From assembly GCA_044226535.1 (NCBI GenBank), contig JBGAGT010000007.1, positions 1-64,000 on the forward strand: a stretch of DNA of 64,000 nucleotides, in the 5' to 3' direction. This stretch comes from VBCG01 sp044226535 (GTDB taxonomy: Bacteria > Pseudomonadota > Gammaproteobacteria > Burkholderiales > Casimicrobiaceae). A model generated the notes under the pieces. That model made no database searches. It was given only the letters and a program-made list of their open reading frames with translations, and was not told where the DNA came from. A program made the translations under genes and the position numbers. Of this stretch, positions 1-9,202 are shown in pieces. Numbering within the stretch: position 1 is the first letter of the stretch; every line of letters starts with the position of its first letter.

Positions 1-1119
<1,119 letters not shown>

Positions 1120-1155
1120 GCGCAGCAATCTTGCTCCGGGCGGACCGAAGGCACG

Positions 1156-1357
1156 CGCGATCGGGCAGGCCCGAGGGGTGCGCGCGCAGCGGGCGTGCCG
1201 CTCGGGCTCCGAACGCGAAAGCGCTCCGCTGGCGGGTCCCCGCGCGGGCGGCTCCATAGAAGCCGGTCGCTCGCCCGCGCGACCCGCCGGACGCCGCTCG
1301 CGTTAGTCGCCCGCGCGGCACGCCCTGCGCGCGCACCCTCGGGCCTGCCCGATCGCG
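1156..1357. repeat. Long nested palindrome A (about 200 bp)
   Basis: Bases 1156-1200 are almost exactly the reverse complement of 1316-1357 (45 versus 42 bases, differing only by small insertions), giving an outer stem of over 40 bp. The enclosed segment 1210-1305 is itself an imperfect palindrome (arms rich in GGCGGGT/ACCCGCC) with the apex near GGCTCCATAG. The inner core matches, at roughly 90% by eye and in the opposite orientation, the core of the neighbouring palindrome at 1427-1595, but the outer stems of the two are unrelated. No coding content is convincing here. It could be a mobile hairpin element or a structured transcript in the argS leader. Confidence 0.85.
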
Positions 1358-1426
1358 ACTCCCGCGATTCGAAGTGTCGGGCCGATTACTCGTGCGGATG
1401 CAGCCACACCCATTGGAACGACGCCT

Positions 1427-1595
1427 CGCTGACGTGGGAGGGCGGGCGCGGCTTCGGGCGCCTAACGCGAAGTCGGCGTCCGGCGGGTCGCGCGGGCGAG
1501 CGACCCGCCGTGATGGAGCCGTCCGCGCGGGGACCCGCCAGCCGACTGCTTTCGCGTTCGAAGCCCGAAGCCGCGCCCGCCCTCCCACGTCAGCG
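1427..1595. repeat. Long nested palindrome B (about 170 bp)
   Basis: Bases 1427-1459 and 1563-1595 form a perfect 33-bp inverted repeat. Between them, 1463-1560 carries the reverse complement of the core of palindrome A, including the same GGCGGGTCCCCGCGCGG segment and GGCTCCAT apex. Where A and B differ within the core arms (AGCG in A, AGTCGG in B), the opposite arm differs to match, so pairing is kept. The 69 bases between A and B show nothing recognisable. The remainder of the 1120-1695 gap holds only the argS promoter and leader. Confidence 0.85.
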
Positions 1596-1634
1596 AACGG
1601 GACGCCAGTCGGAGGGCGACACCGACCCGGCAGC

Positions 1635-1640
1635 TATAAT
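1635..1640 (+). promoter_or_regulatory. Candidate -10 box for argS
   Basis: A perfect TATAAT stands 56 bases before the argS ATG, in a region otherwise extremely GC-rich. No good -35 hexamer is visible 16-18 bases upstream, where palindrome B has just ended. This would give a leader of about 50 bases. Confidence 0.45.
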
Positions 1641-1695
1641 TCGACGCTCTCGAATGATCCCGATGCCGCGTCGCGCGGCGATCCCTCCCGATCCC

Positions 1696-3339
1696 ATGTC
1701 ATCGACCCGCCAAGACCTTGCCGACTGGCTGACCGTTGCCGCGCGCAAGGCGCTCGGCGGGGACGAGCTCGTGGCGACGGTCGAGCGGCCGCGCGACCCT
1801 TCGCACGGCGACTACGCCAGCAACGTCGCCATGGCCGCGGCCAAGGCGGCGCGGCGCAACCCGCGCGAGCTCGCGCAGGCGATCGTCGCGGCGCTCGCGC
1901 CGTCTGCCCTGGTCGCGGGCACCGAGATCGCCGGCGCGGGGTTCATCAACATCCGCCTCGCCCCGGCCGCGCGCCAGCGCGTGGTCGCCGACGCGCTGCG
2001 CGAGGCCGACGGCTACGGGCATTCGAAGGCGCACGCCGGCGAGCGCGTGATGGTGGAGTTCGTCTCGGCCAACCCGACGGGGCCGCTGCACATGGGCCAC
2101 GCGCGCCAGGCGGTGCTGGGCGACGCGATCTCCGCGCTGCTCGCAGCGCAAGGTTACGCGGTGACGCGCGAGTTCTACTACAACGACGCCGGCGCGCAGA
2201 TCGAGAACCTCGCGCGCTCGGTGTACGCGCGCATCCGCGAGGCCGAGGGCGTCGCCGAGGCCTTCCCCGAGGACGGCTATCGCGGCGAGTACATCCGCGA
2301 GCTCGCCGCGCGCTATGTCGCCGAGAAGGCCGGTGCCGCCGCCGACCTCGATGCCATCCGCCGCTTCGCGGTGGCGGAGCTGCGCGCCGAGCAGGACCGC
2401 GACCTGCGCGCCATCGGCGTGGTGTTCGACAATTTCTACCTCGAGAGCTCGCTGTACAGCGACGGCCGCGTCGAGCGCACCGTCGAGGCGCTGAAGGCGG
2501 CGGGCAAGACCTACGAGGAGGGCGGCGCGCTGTGGCTCGCGACCACCGGCTACGGCGACGACAAGGACCGCGTGATGCGCAAGTCCGACGGGAGCTACAC
2601 GTATTTCGTGCCCGACGTCGCCTACCACGTGACCAAGTTCGAGCGCGGCTTCGCCAAGGTGATCAACGTGCAGGGCTCCGACCACCACGGCACGGTGGCG
2701 CGCGTGCGCGCGGGCCTGCAGGCGCTGGGCGTCGGCATCCCCATCGGCTACCCGGACTACGTGCTGCACAAGATGGTCACCGTGATGAAGGGCGGCGAGG
2801 AGGTCAAGATCAGCAAGCGCGCGGGCAGCTACGTGACGCTGCGCGACCTCGTCGACGAGGCGGGCCGCGACGCGGTGCGCTTCTTCCTCGCCTCGCGCAA
2901 GGCCGACAGCGAGTTCGTGTTCGACATCGACCTCGCGCGCTCGCCGTCCGACGACAACCCCGTGTACTACGTGCAGTACGCGCATGCGCGCGTGGCCTCG
3001 GTGCTGCGCAAGGCCGGCATCGAGCTCCACGATGCAGCGGGCGCCGTGCGGGGCGCGGACCTCTCGCGCCTCGACAGCCGCTACGAGGTGGCGCTGATGC
3101 GCAGGATCGAGGACTTCCCCGGCGAGCTCGCCTCGGCCGCGGCGGAATTCGCGCCGCATCGCGTCACCGCGTATCTCAAGGAGCTCTCCGCGGAGTTCCA
3201 CAGTTACTATAATGCCGAGCACTTCCTGGTCGACGACGCGGCGCTGCGCAGCGCGCGGCTTGCGCTGGTGGTGGCGACGGGCCAGGTGATCCGCAACGGG
3301 CTCGCGCTGCTCGGCATCGCCGCGCCGCTCGAGATGTAG
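1696..3339 (+). CDS. argS: Arginyl-tRNA synthetase
   Basis: Class I aminoacyl-tRNA synthetase that charges tRNA-Arg. The protein starts MSSTRQDLADWL and has 547 residues, within the usual 550-590 range. It has the N-terminal additional domain (HGDYASNVAM near residue 35), the HIGH-type signature HMGH at about residue 132, the KMSKS-type signature KISKR near residue 371 and a C-terminal DALR anticodon-binding domain. The frame is open for about 500 bases further upstream, but that part is the palindromic non-coding DNA and resembles no ArgS. In-frame ATGs at 1654 and 1663 would add only 11-14 residues; 1696 matches the family N-terminus best. The next gene, an FtsN-like protein, follows after 69 bases as in many Burkholderiales. 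Confidence 0.96.
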   Translation: MSSTRQDLADWLTVAARKALGGDELVATVERPRDPSHGDYASNVAMAAAKAARRNPRELAQAIVAALAPSALVAGTEIAGAGFINIRLAPAARQRVVADALREADGYGHSKAHAGERVMVEFVSANPTGPLHMGHARQAVLGDAISALLAAQGYAVTREFYYNDAGAQIENLARSVYARIREAEGVAEAFPEDGYRGEYIRELAARYVAEKAGAAADLDAIRRFAVAELRAEQDRDLRAIGVVFDNFYLESSLYSDGRVERTVEALKAAGKTYEEGGALWLATTGYGDDKDRVMRKSDGSYTYFVPDVAYHVTKFERGFAKVINVQGSDHHGTVARVRAGLQALGVGIPIGYPDYVLHKMVTVMKGGEEVKISKRAGSYVTLRDLVDEAGRDAVRFFLASRKADSEFVFDIDLARSPSDDNPVYYVQYAHARVASVLRKAGIELHDAAGAVRGADLSRLDSRYEVALMRRIEDFPGELASAAAEFAPHRVTAYLKELSAEFHSYYNAEHFLVDDAALRSARLALVVATGQVIRNGLALLGIAAPLEM

Positions 3340-3408
3340 CGGCATCGGCGTCGCTGCGCAGGCAACGACGGGCGGCAACGGACGGCATTGGCGAAGGATT
3401 CACGGCAG

Positions 3409-4182
3409 ATGGCTGCAACCCAGGGCAAAACGGCGCGCCGGCCCGCCGCGCGTGCGCAACGCCGCGGATCCGCGGGCGGCACGCTGCTCGGCATCTTCAT
3501 CGGCCTGGTGATGGGCCTCGCGCTCGCGGCCGGCGTGGCGTTCTACCTGGGCGGGGGCCGCAGCGTCTACCAGGCGCAGGTGCAGGCGCAGAAGGACACG
3601 CGCGAGCCCGCGCGCGACGCGGCCAAGGCCGCCTCGGCCGACAAGGCGGGCAATGGCGCCGCCGCGGCCGACAAGCCGCGCTTCGACTTCTACAAGATCC
3701 TGCCGGGCGGCGAGGAACCCAAGATCGCCGCCAGCGGCAAGCCCGAGCCGCCGAAGCCAGACCGCGCGGTCGCCGACAAGGCGCGCGCCGCGGACAAGGG
3801 AACGGACAAGGCCGCCGAAAAGGCAGCCGACAAGGCCACGGCCGGCCTCGCGCCGAACGAGCGAGCGGTCGACGTCGCCAAGCTCTCCGACAAGGGCCTG
3901 GCGCGCAATGCCGCGACGGCCCCGGCGGAGCCCAGGTCGCCGTCGGGCAAGGACCGCTACTGGCTGCAGGCGGGCTCCTTCACCGACCAGGCCGACGCCG
4001 AGAACCTCAAGGCAAGGCTCGCGCTCGCCGGCTGGGAAGCCGCCGTCCAGCAGGGCGTGCTCGCCGACAAGTCGGTCCGCTACCGCGTGCGGCTCGGGCC
4101 CTATGACAATGGCGAGGAGCTCGCGCGCATGAAGAACCAGCTCGCGCAGCGCGGCTACGAATCGGCGGCGATCAGGTACTGA
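3409..4182 (+). CDS. SPOR-domain cell-division protein (FtsN-like)
   Basis: Inner-membrane protein of 257 residues. It has a basic cytoplasmic tail, one transmembrane helix (about residues 23-45, LLGIFIGLVMGLALAAGVAF), a long Ala/Lys/Asp-rich periplasmic linker with repeated ADKA units, and a C-terminal SPOR domain from about residue 182 (YWLQAGSFTDQADAENLKARL). SPOR domains bind glycan strands lacking stem peptides at the septum, so a role in division is inferred. A TTG 21 bases upstream is in frame, but ATG 3409 has AAGGA ten bases before it. The position between argS and dsbA is the common Burkholderiales order. Confidence 0.85.
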   Translation: MAATQGKTARRPAARAQRRGSAGGTLLGIFIGLVMGLALAAGVAFYLGGGRSVYQAQVQAQKDTREPARDAAKAASADKAGNGAAAADKPRFDFYKILPGGEEPKIAASGKPEPPKPDRAVADKARAADKGTDKAAEKAADKATAGLAPNERAVDVAKLSDKGLARNAATAPAEPRSPSGKDRYWLQAGSFTDQADAENLKARLALAGWEAAVQQGVLADKSVRYRVRLGPYDNGEELARMKNQLAQRGYESAAIRY

Positions 4183-4287
4183 CCGCGCGGGAACTCGGCG
4201 GGCGCCGTGCGGCCCAACGGGCGCCGCGCATGGCGCGCAGCAGGGCATCGCGGGACCGCGCCCGAACTTTTCCGGAGACTGGCAACG

Positions 4288-5010
4288 ATGGCTTCATCCT
4301 TCCGCAGCACCCGAGCTGTCCCTTCCCGGGCCATGTCGGCCGACGCGCCGGCCGCGTCCTCGCCCGCCATGGCAATGCCCGCACGGCGCGCGTTCGTGGG
4401 CCTCGCGGCCGCGGTCGTCGCGGCGATCGCGCTGCCGGCGCGCGCGGCCATGCAGGAAGGCGCCAATTTCATGCGCATGCCGCAGCCGGTGCCGACCGAG
4501 ACCGGCAAGAACATCGAGGTGCTCGAGTTCTTCTCCTTCGGTTGCCCGCACTGCGCGGACCTCGAGCCGATCCTCGACGGCTGGATCGCGCGCAAGCCCG
4601 CCGACGTCGAGCTGCGCCGCGTACCGGTCGCCTTCCAGCCGGCGTGGGAGCGCCTCGGCAAGGTGTGGTTCACGCTGCGCGCACTGGGCCAGGAAGCGCT
4701 GGCGCCCAAGGTGTTCGCAGCCGTCCACAAGGAAGGCAAGAACCTGTCCGACCCCAAGACGTTCTTCGACTGGGCCGCGGCCAATGGCCTCGACCGCAAG
4801 AAGGTCGAGGACATGTACAACTCGTTCACCATTTCCAACGAGATGTCCAAGGCGCGCCGCGCCGCGCAGGCCTACAACATCCAGTCGGTGCCGACCATCA
4901 TCGTCGACGGCAAGTTCGTGACGGCCTCCGACAAGGTCGGCGGGCACGCCAACATCCCCGCGGCGATCGACGAACTGGTCGCCAAGGCCCGCGCCGAGCG
5001 CAAGGGCTGA
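4288..5010 (+). CDS. dsbA: Thiol:disulfide interchange protein DsbA
   Basis: Periplasmic oxidant that introduces disulfides into exported proteins. The catalytic CPHC motif lies at about residues 86-89 (FFSFGCPHCADLEP), and the cis-proline loop is SVPT near residue 203. The product has 240 residues. A signal sequence (RRAFVGLAAAVVAAIALPARA) is preceded by an unusually long Ser/Ala-rich N-terminus of about 30 residues, so a downstream start at MPARRAF (near 4378) is possible. ATG 4288 is preferred because GGAG lies ten bases upstream. A further in-frame ATG at 4207 lacks support. Confidence 0.93.
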   Translation: MASSFRSTRAVPSRAMSADAPAASSPAMAMPARRAFVGLAAAVVAAIALPARAAMQEGANFMRMPQPVPTETGKNIEVLEFFSFGCPHCADLEPILDGWIARKPADVELRRVPVAFQPAWERLGKVWFTLRALGQEALAPKVFAAVHKEGKNLSDPKTFFDWAAANGLDRKKVEDMYNSFTISNEMSKARRAAQAYNIQSVPTIIVDGKFVTASDKVGGHANIPAAIDELVAKARAERKG

Positions 5011-5033
5011 ACCCGCGCCCGCCGCGAGCGCTC

Positions 5034-5867
5034 GTGACGCGGCCGCCTGCAGTCTTCATCACGGGAGCCTCGTCCGGCATCGGCGAGGCGCTGGCGCGCC
5101 GCTATGCGCGCAACGGTGCACGGCTCGGCCTCGTCGCGCGCCGCGAGCGCGACCTCGCGCGCGTCGCCGATTCGTTGCGCGCCGCGGCGACCGGCGCAAG
5201 CGTGGGCGTGTCGAGCGGCGAAAACGCAGGCGCGCCTCCGCCGGAGGTGCTGACCTACGTGGCGGACGTACGCGACGCCGCCGCGATGGCCGCGGCGGGC
5301 GCCGACTTCAGCGCACGCGCAGGCGTCCCCGACATCGTCATCGCCAACGCCGGCATCTCGCGCGGCACGCTCACCGAGGAACCCGACGACATCGCCGCCT
5401 TCCGCGCGGTGTTCGACACCAACGTGATGGGGCTGGTCCACACCTTCGCGCCGTTCGCGCGGGCGATGCGCGACCGCGGCGCGGGCACGCTGGTCGGCAT
5501 CGCCAGCGTGGCGGGCATCCGCGGGCTCGCGGGCTCGGGTGCCTACTCGGCCTCCAAGGCCGCGGCGATCACCTACCTCGAGAGCCTGCGCCTCGAGATG
5601 CGTCCCCACGGCGTCGCGGTGGTGACCATCTGCCCGGGCTACGTCGCCACGCCCATGACCGCGCGCAATCCCTACCGGATGCCCTTCCTCACCGATCCCG
5701 ACCGCGCCGCCGCCAGCATCGCGCGCGCCATCGCCGCGCGGCGCCGTTACGTCGTCACGCCATGGCCGATGGCCATCGTCGCCAAGGGGCTGCGCGCGCT
5801 TCCGCGCCCCGTGTACGACGCGCTGTTCGTGCGCGCCGCGCGCAAGCCGCGGCAGCCCGGTGGCTGA
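5034..5867 (+). CDS. Short-chain dehydrogenase/reductase (SDR)
   Basis: Classical SDR of 277 residues. It has the cofactor motif TGASSGIG at residues 10-17, NAG at about 104, catalytic Ser in VGIASVAG and the YSASK active-site pair (Tyr about 170, Lys 174). NADP(H) use and substrate cannot be deduced. The start is GTG 5034, 23 bases after dsbA; no ATG is available near the Rossmann fold. An insertion of about ten residues (GASVGVSSGENAGAPPPE) between beta-2 and beta-3 is unusual. Its end overlaps the next gene by eight bases, so the two are likely co-transcribed. Confidence 0.88.
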   Translation: MTRPPAVFITGASSGIGEALARRYARNGARLGLVARRERDLARVADSLRAAATGASVGVSSGENAGAPPPEVLTYVADVRDAAAMAAAGADFSARAGVPDIVIANAGISRGTLTEEPDDIAAFRAVFDTNVMGLVHTFAPFARAMRDRGAGTLVGIASVAGIRGLAGSGAYSASKAAAITYLESLRLEMRPHGVAVVTICPGYVATPMTARNPYRMPFLTDPDRAAASIARAIAARRRYVVTPWPMAIVAKGLRALPRPVYDALFVRAARKPRQPGG

Positions 5868-6666
5868 TCCCGCGCGAGCCGACTGGGCGGGCGTCACCCA
5901 CGGCGTCGCGCGCGAGCCGCGCATCGCCTCGTGGGTGCCGAGCCTCACCGAGCTGCTGTTCGCGCTCGGCCTGGGCGAGCGCGTCGTCGCGCGCACCGGC
6001 TTTTGCGCGCACCCGCGCGAGGCCGTGCGCCGCGTGCCCAAGGCGGGCGGCACCAAGGACCCCGACCTCGAGGCGCTGCGCGCGCTCGCGCCCACGCATC
6101 TCGTCGTCAACGTCGACGAGAACCGGCGCGAGGACGTCGAGGCGGCGCGCGCCTTCGTGCCCTCGATCGTCGTCACGCATCCCGTCGACCTCGTCGACAA
6201 CCGGCGTCTTTTCGCGCTCTTCGGCGCCGTCTTCGACCGCGAGGCCGCGGCCGCGGTGCTGCTGCGCGACTTCGACCGCGCGCTCGACGCCCTCGACCGC
6301 GCGGTCGCGCCGTTGCCGCGCGAGCGCGTGCTCTACCTCATCTGGCAGCGGCCGTGGATGAGCGTGGCGCGCGGCACCTACGTGTCCTCGGTGCTGGCGC
6401 GCGCGGGCCTCGATACGGTCCCCGAGGCGGCCGCGAAGCGCTACCCGGTGGTCGCCGACGACGACCCCGCTTGGCGCGATGCCGGGCGCATCGTGCTGTC
6501 GACGGAGCCCTACGCCTTCCGCCCGCGCGACGCCGAGGCGTTGGCGCGCGCGACCGGCAAGCCGGTGTCGCTGGTCGACGGCGAGTGGACCTCGTGGTAC
6601 GGCCCCCGCGCCATCGAGGGGCTCGCTGCGCTGGCGCGCTGGCGCGGGTCGACGCTCACGGGCTGA
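5860..6666 (+). CDS. BtuF-like helical-backbone metal-receptor protein
   Basis: Protein of 268 residues with the fold of type III periplasmic binding proteins (BtuF, FhuD). It opens with RIASWVPSLTELLFALGLGERVVARTGFC, typical of the cobalamin/iron-complex receptors. No signal peptide or lipobox is visible before this segment (MADPARADWAGVTHGVAREP), so it may be cytoplasmic, as in a subgroup of stand-alone homologues; no transporter permease or ATPase is adjacent. The start is GTG 5860, overlapping the SDR stop. Ligand unknown. It converges with the LysR gene, overlapping by 11 bases. Confidence 0.75.
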   Translation: MADPARADWAGVTHGVAREPRIASWVPSLTELLFALGLGERVVARTGFCAHPREAVRRVPKAGGTKDPDLEALRALAPTHLVVNVDENRREDVEAARAFVPSIVVTHPVDLVDNRRLFALFGAVFDREAAAAVLLRDFDRALDALDRAVAPLPRERVLYLIWQRPWMSVARGTYVSSVLARAGLDTVPEAAAKRYPVVADDDPAWRDAGRIVLSTEPYAFRPRDAEALARATGKPVSLVDGEWTSWYGPRAIEGLAALARWRGSTLTG

Positions 6667-7543
6667 AGCGCGCGGCGAAGTAGGCCTTGATCGCGGCGGT
6701 GGCTTCCATCCGCGGGTGCGTCCTGCGCTCGAGGAGGCCGACCTCGCGCACCACGTCCACCTGCGGCAGCGGCACGATGCGCAGCGCCCGGTCGGCTTCC
6801 CAGTCGACGTTGGCGAGCCGCGGCACGATGGAGATCCCGAAGCCGCCGCGCACCAGCTCGACGATGGCCTCGACCGAGTCGAGCTCCAGGTCGTCGCGCA
6901 CCGCGGCGCCCGCCTGGCGCAGCGCGCGGCGCACCAGCTGGCCCGTCCAGGCCTCGCGGTCGAAGCGGATGAACGGGCATTCGCGCAGCATGCGCCCCGC
7001 GCCGCGCGGCAGCGCGAAATGCGGCCGGCGCGGCACGATCAGCACCATCGGCTCGACGTACAGCGGCGTCCACGCGAGGCGCGTGGCGAGCCGGTAGGGT
7101 GGGCGCATGACGATCGCGGCGTCGAGCTCGCCTTCGGCGACGCGCGCCGCGAAGTCGCGCGACTTGCCGGCGAAGAGGCGCAGGTCGAGGCCGGGGTGGT
7201 CGCGGCGCATCGCCCACAGCGCGTCGGCGAAGGCGCCCATCAGCGCCGACACCAGCGCGCCCATCACCAGCGTCCCCGCCAGCGTTCCGCCGTCGCGCGG
7301 ACGCGCCAGCGCCTCGTAGCGCGCGAGGATGTCGCCGACCTCGGGCAGCGCCGCCCGCCCGGCGCTGTTCAGCACCGCGCTGCGCGGCCCGCGGTCGAAC
7401 AGCGCGAGGCCGAGCTCGGCCTCGAGCGACTTCATCTGCAGTCCCACCGCGGCGGGCGTGAGGCCCATCGACGCGCCGGCCGCAGCGAAGCTCCCCTCGC
7501 GGGCGACGGCGACGAAAAGGCGCAGCGTGCGGATCGATGGCAT
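6656..7543 (-). CDS. LysR-family transcriptional regulator
   Basis: Regulator of 295 residues. The N-terminal winged helix-turn-helix begins MPSIRTLRLFVAVAREGSFAAAGASM and continues through LEAELGLALFDRG. The effector-binding domain follows from about residue 90. An in-frame start 36 codons further upstream would read through the divergent promoter region and is rejected. It is divergent from, and 71 bases from, the fumarate reductase/fumarase operon, so control of that operon by a dicarboxylate-type effector is inferred. No strong ribosome site precedes the ATG. Confidence 0.9.
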   Translation of the reverse strand: MPSIRTLRLFVAVAREGSFAAAGASMGLTPAAVGLQMKSLEAELGLALFDRGPRSAVLNSAGRAALPEVGDILARYEALARPRDGGTLAGTLVMGALVSALMGAFADALWAMRRDHPGLDLRLFAGKSRDFAARVAEGELDAAIVMRPPYRLATRLAWTPLYVEPMVLIVPRRPHFALPRGAGRMLRECPFIRFDREAWTGQLVRRALRQAGAAVRDDLELDSVEAIVELVRGGFGISIVPRLANVDWEADRALRIVPLPQVDVVREVGLLERRTHPRMEATAAIKAYFAARFSP

Positions 7544-7556
7544 CAAGGAATACTTT

Positions 7557-7565
7557 ATCTCAGAT
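7557..7565. promoter_or_regulatory. Possible LysR operator between divergent genes
   Basis: ATCT-C-AGAT is a short interrupted dyad, and the wider sequence fits the loose T-N11-A LysR box. It is the only dyad seen in the 71-base gap between the regulator and the frdB-like gene. Weak evidence, based on position and symmetry only. Confidence 0.3.
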
Positions 7566-7614
7566 GCACGAGGATTTGCTTTTCTTGTGGCTGGCGAGCG
7601 TCCACAATGGCGGC

Positions 7615-8400
7615 ATGGAATCGAAGCCCGACGCCCGGAAGGACGGCGCACGCGCGCCGCCGCCCGCGCCCGAGGGTCCGTCGCTGCGCGTGTCGATCTG
7701 GCGCGGGCGCGGGACCGGCGAGGGCGCCTTCGTCGCGTACGAGGTCCCGCGGCTCGCCAGCCAGACCGTGCTCGACGTCGTGACCTGGGTGCAGCGCAAC
7801 CGCGAGCCCTCGCTCGCCTACCGCTTCGCCTGCCGCGTGGGCATGTGCGGATCCTGCGCGATGACGGTCAACGGGCGCGCACGCTGGACCTGCCGCACCC
7901 ACGTCGCCGACGTGGCCCGGGACGGCAAGCTCGAGATCGCGCCGCTGTCCAACCTGCCGCGCGTCAAGGACCTCGTCACCGACATGCGCGAGTTCTTCGA
8001 CAAGTGGGCGCGCGCCCGCGGCCGCTTCAGCGGGGCGCGCACGCGACACGACGCGTTCGCGCGGGTGTCGCCGGCCACGCCGGCGCGCAAGGCGGCGGAC
8101 GCCGGCATCGAGTGCATCGGCTGCGGGGTCTGCTACGCCTCCTGCGACGTCGTCGCCTGGCGCCCCGCCTTCCTCGGCCCCGCGGCCTTGAACCGCGCCT
8201 GGACGCTGGTAAACGACGAGCGCGACACGGCGCAGAAGCCGCGCCTCGCCGCGGTGGCAGGCGACGCGGGCTGCCATGCCTGCCATACCCAGGGGTCCTG
8301 CACCGAGCGCTGCCCCAAGCACATCGCGCCCACCGCGGCGATCGCGGGGCTGAAGCGCGTCACGGCGCGAGCCGCGATCCGCGGGGAGCTCGAGCCGTGA
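7615..8400 (+). CDS. Succinate dehydrogenase/fumarate reductase iron-sulfur subunit
   Basis: SdhB/FrdB homologue of 261 residues carrying three clusters: a [2Fe-2S] site in CRVGMCGSCAM...C (about residues 73-97), a [4Fe-4S] site CIGCGVCYASC (about 166-177) and a [3Fe-4S]/third site CHACHTQGSCTERC (about 219-232). It passes electrons between the flavoprotein (here encoded 2.5 kb downstream) and membrane quinone. ATG 7615 is chosen; a longer version from 7537 would overlap the LysR start and adds a sequence unlike the family. The stop overlaps the next gene as GTGA. Confidence 0.9.
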   Translation: MESKPDARKDGARAPPPAPEGPSLRVSIWRGRGTGEGAFVAYEVPRLASQTVLDVVTWVQRNREPSLAYRFACRVGMCGSCAMTVNGRARWTCRTHVADVARDGKLEIAPLSNLPRVKDLVTDMREFFDKWARARGRFSGARTRHDAFARVSPATPARKAADAGIECIGCGVCYASCDVVAWRPAFLGPAALNRAWTLVNDERDTAQKPRLAAVAGDAGCHACHTQGSCTERCPKHIAPTAAIAGLKRVTARAAIRGELEP

Positions 8401-8753
8401 GCGCGGGCAATCCCGCGCGCGAGGCGAAGCGCTGGTACTGGCAGCGCATCAGCGCGATGGTGCTCGCGGTCTGCGTGCTGGTGCACCTCGTGACTATCGT
8501 CTATGCGGTCCACTCGGGGCTCTCGGGCGCTGCGCTGCTCGCCCGCACGCGCGGCAATGCGCTGTTCGGCGCCTTCTACGTCGTGTTCGTCGCGGCCTGC
8601 GCGGTGCACGTGCCGATCGGCCTCGCGCGCGTCGCCGAGGAGTGGCTGGGATGGACGCCGCGCATGGCCGACGCCTGCGCGCGCGCTTTCGCGGTGGCCC
8701 TCGCCGCGCTGGGCCTCGTTGCGGTGTGGTCTGTGGTGGGGGGAACCGGGTGA
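8397..8753 (+). CDS. Fumarate reductase/succinate dehydrogenase membrane subunit (C-type)
   Basis: Small integral membrane protein (118 residues, GTG start overlapping the previous stop) with three hydrophobic segments. The N-terminal WYWQRISAMVLAVCVLVHL and the later VHVPIG give the arginine and histidines expected of b-heme and quinone-site residues in such anchors. Directly followed by a second anchor protein with a four-base overlap. Assignment rests on size, topology and operon position. Confidence 0.75.
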   Translation: MSAGNPAREAKRWYWQRISAMVLAVCVLVHLVTIVYAVHSGLSGAALLARTRGNALFGAFYVVFVAACAVHVPIGLARVAEEWLGWTPRMADACARAFAVALAALGLVAVWSVVGGTG

Positions 8754-9109
8754 CGGTCCGGCGCAACGACCTGCGCGCCCACGCCCATCCCGCATGGTGG
8801 GCGTGGCTCGTGCATCGCATCTCGGGGATCGCGCTGGCGGTGTTCCTGCCGCTGCACTTCCTCGCGCTGTCGAGTGCGCTGCGCGGCGAGGCGGCGCTCG
8901 ACGGCTTCCTGCGCTTCGCCGACCGGCCGCTGTTCAAGCTCGCCGAATGGGGGCTGGTGGTGCTGCTGGCGCTGCACATGGCGGGCGGGTTGCGCCTGCT
9001 GCTGATCGAATTCGGCCCGTGGTCGGGACTGCGCAAGGACTGGATCGCGCTGTCCTGCGGCGCGGGTGCCGTCGCGGGCCTCGCGTTCGCGCTGGCGCTG
9101 GTGCGGTGA
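8750..9109 (+). CDS. Succinate dehydrogenase cytochrome b556-type subunit
   Basis: Second membrane anchor, 119 residues, GTG start. It contains the SdhC signature HRISGIALAVFLPLHFLAL (about residues 23-41), with the conserved His-Arg and Ser-Gly, and a later LALHMAGGLRLL helix. Together with the preceding protein it would form the two-subunit b-type cytochrome anchor that exchanges electrons with quinone. After it comes a tandem dispersed repeat, then the fumarase genes. Confidence 0.82.
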   Translation: MTVRRNDLRAHAHPAWWAWLVHRISGIALAVFLPLHFLALSSALRGEAALDGFLRFADRPLFKLAEWGLVVLLALHMAGGLRLLLIEFGPWSGLRKDWIALSCGAGAVAGLAFALALVR

Positions 9110-9128
9110 AAGGTGCGGGCAACGCTGC

Positions 9129-9187
9129 GTGGGTCCCCGCTTTCGCGGGGATGACGGGTGGGTCCCCGCTTTCGCGGGGATGACGGG
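9129..9187. repeat. Two tandem copies of dispersed 29-bp palindromic repeat
   Basis: Two adjacent copies of a unit reading GTGGGTCCCCGCTTTCGCGG then GGATGACGGG. The core CCCCGCTTTCGCGGGG is a perfect hairpin. They fill the gap between the cytochrome subunit and the fumarase alpha gene. Confidence 0.85.
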
Positions 9188-9202
9188 ATGGAGGGGCAAG
9201 GG

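Noticed and set aside
1195..1695. Long in-frame N-terminal extension of ArgS (over 160 residues)
   Set aside because: It is translated from the two palindromes and matches nothing in ArgS; the family N-terminus begins at 1696.
3388..3408. TTG start for the SPOR protein
   Set aside because: No ribosome site in front of it; AAGGA lies correctly for ATG 3409.
4230..5033. Frame continuing upstream of the SDR gene through dsbA
   Set aside because: The upstream part is an out-of-frame Arg-rich reading of dsbA; the SDR fold begins at GTG 5034.
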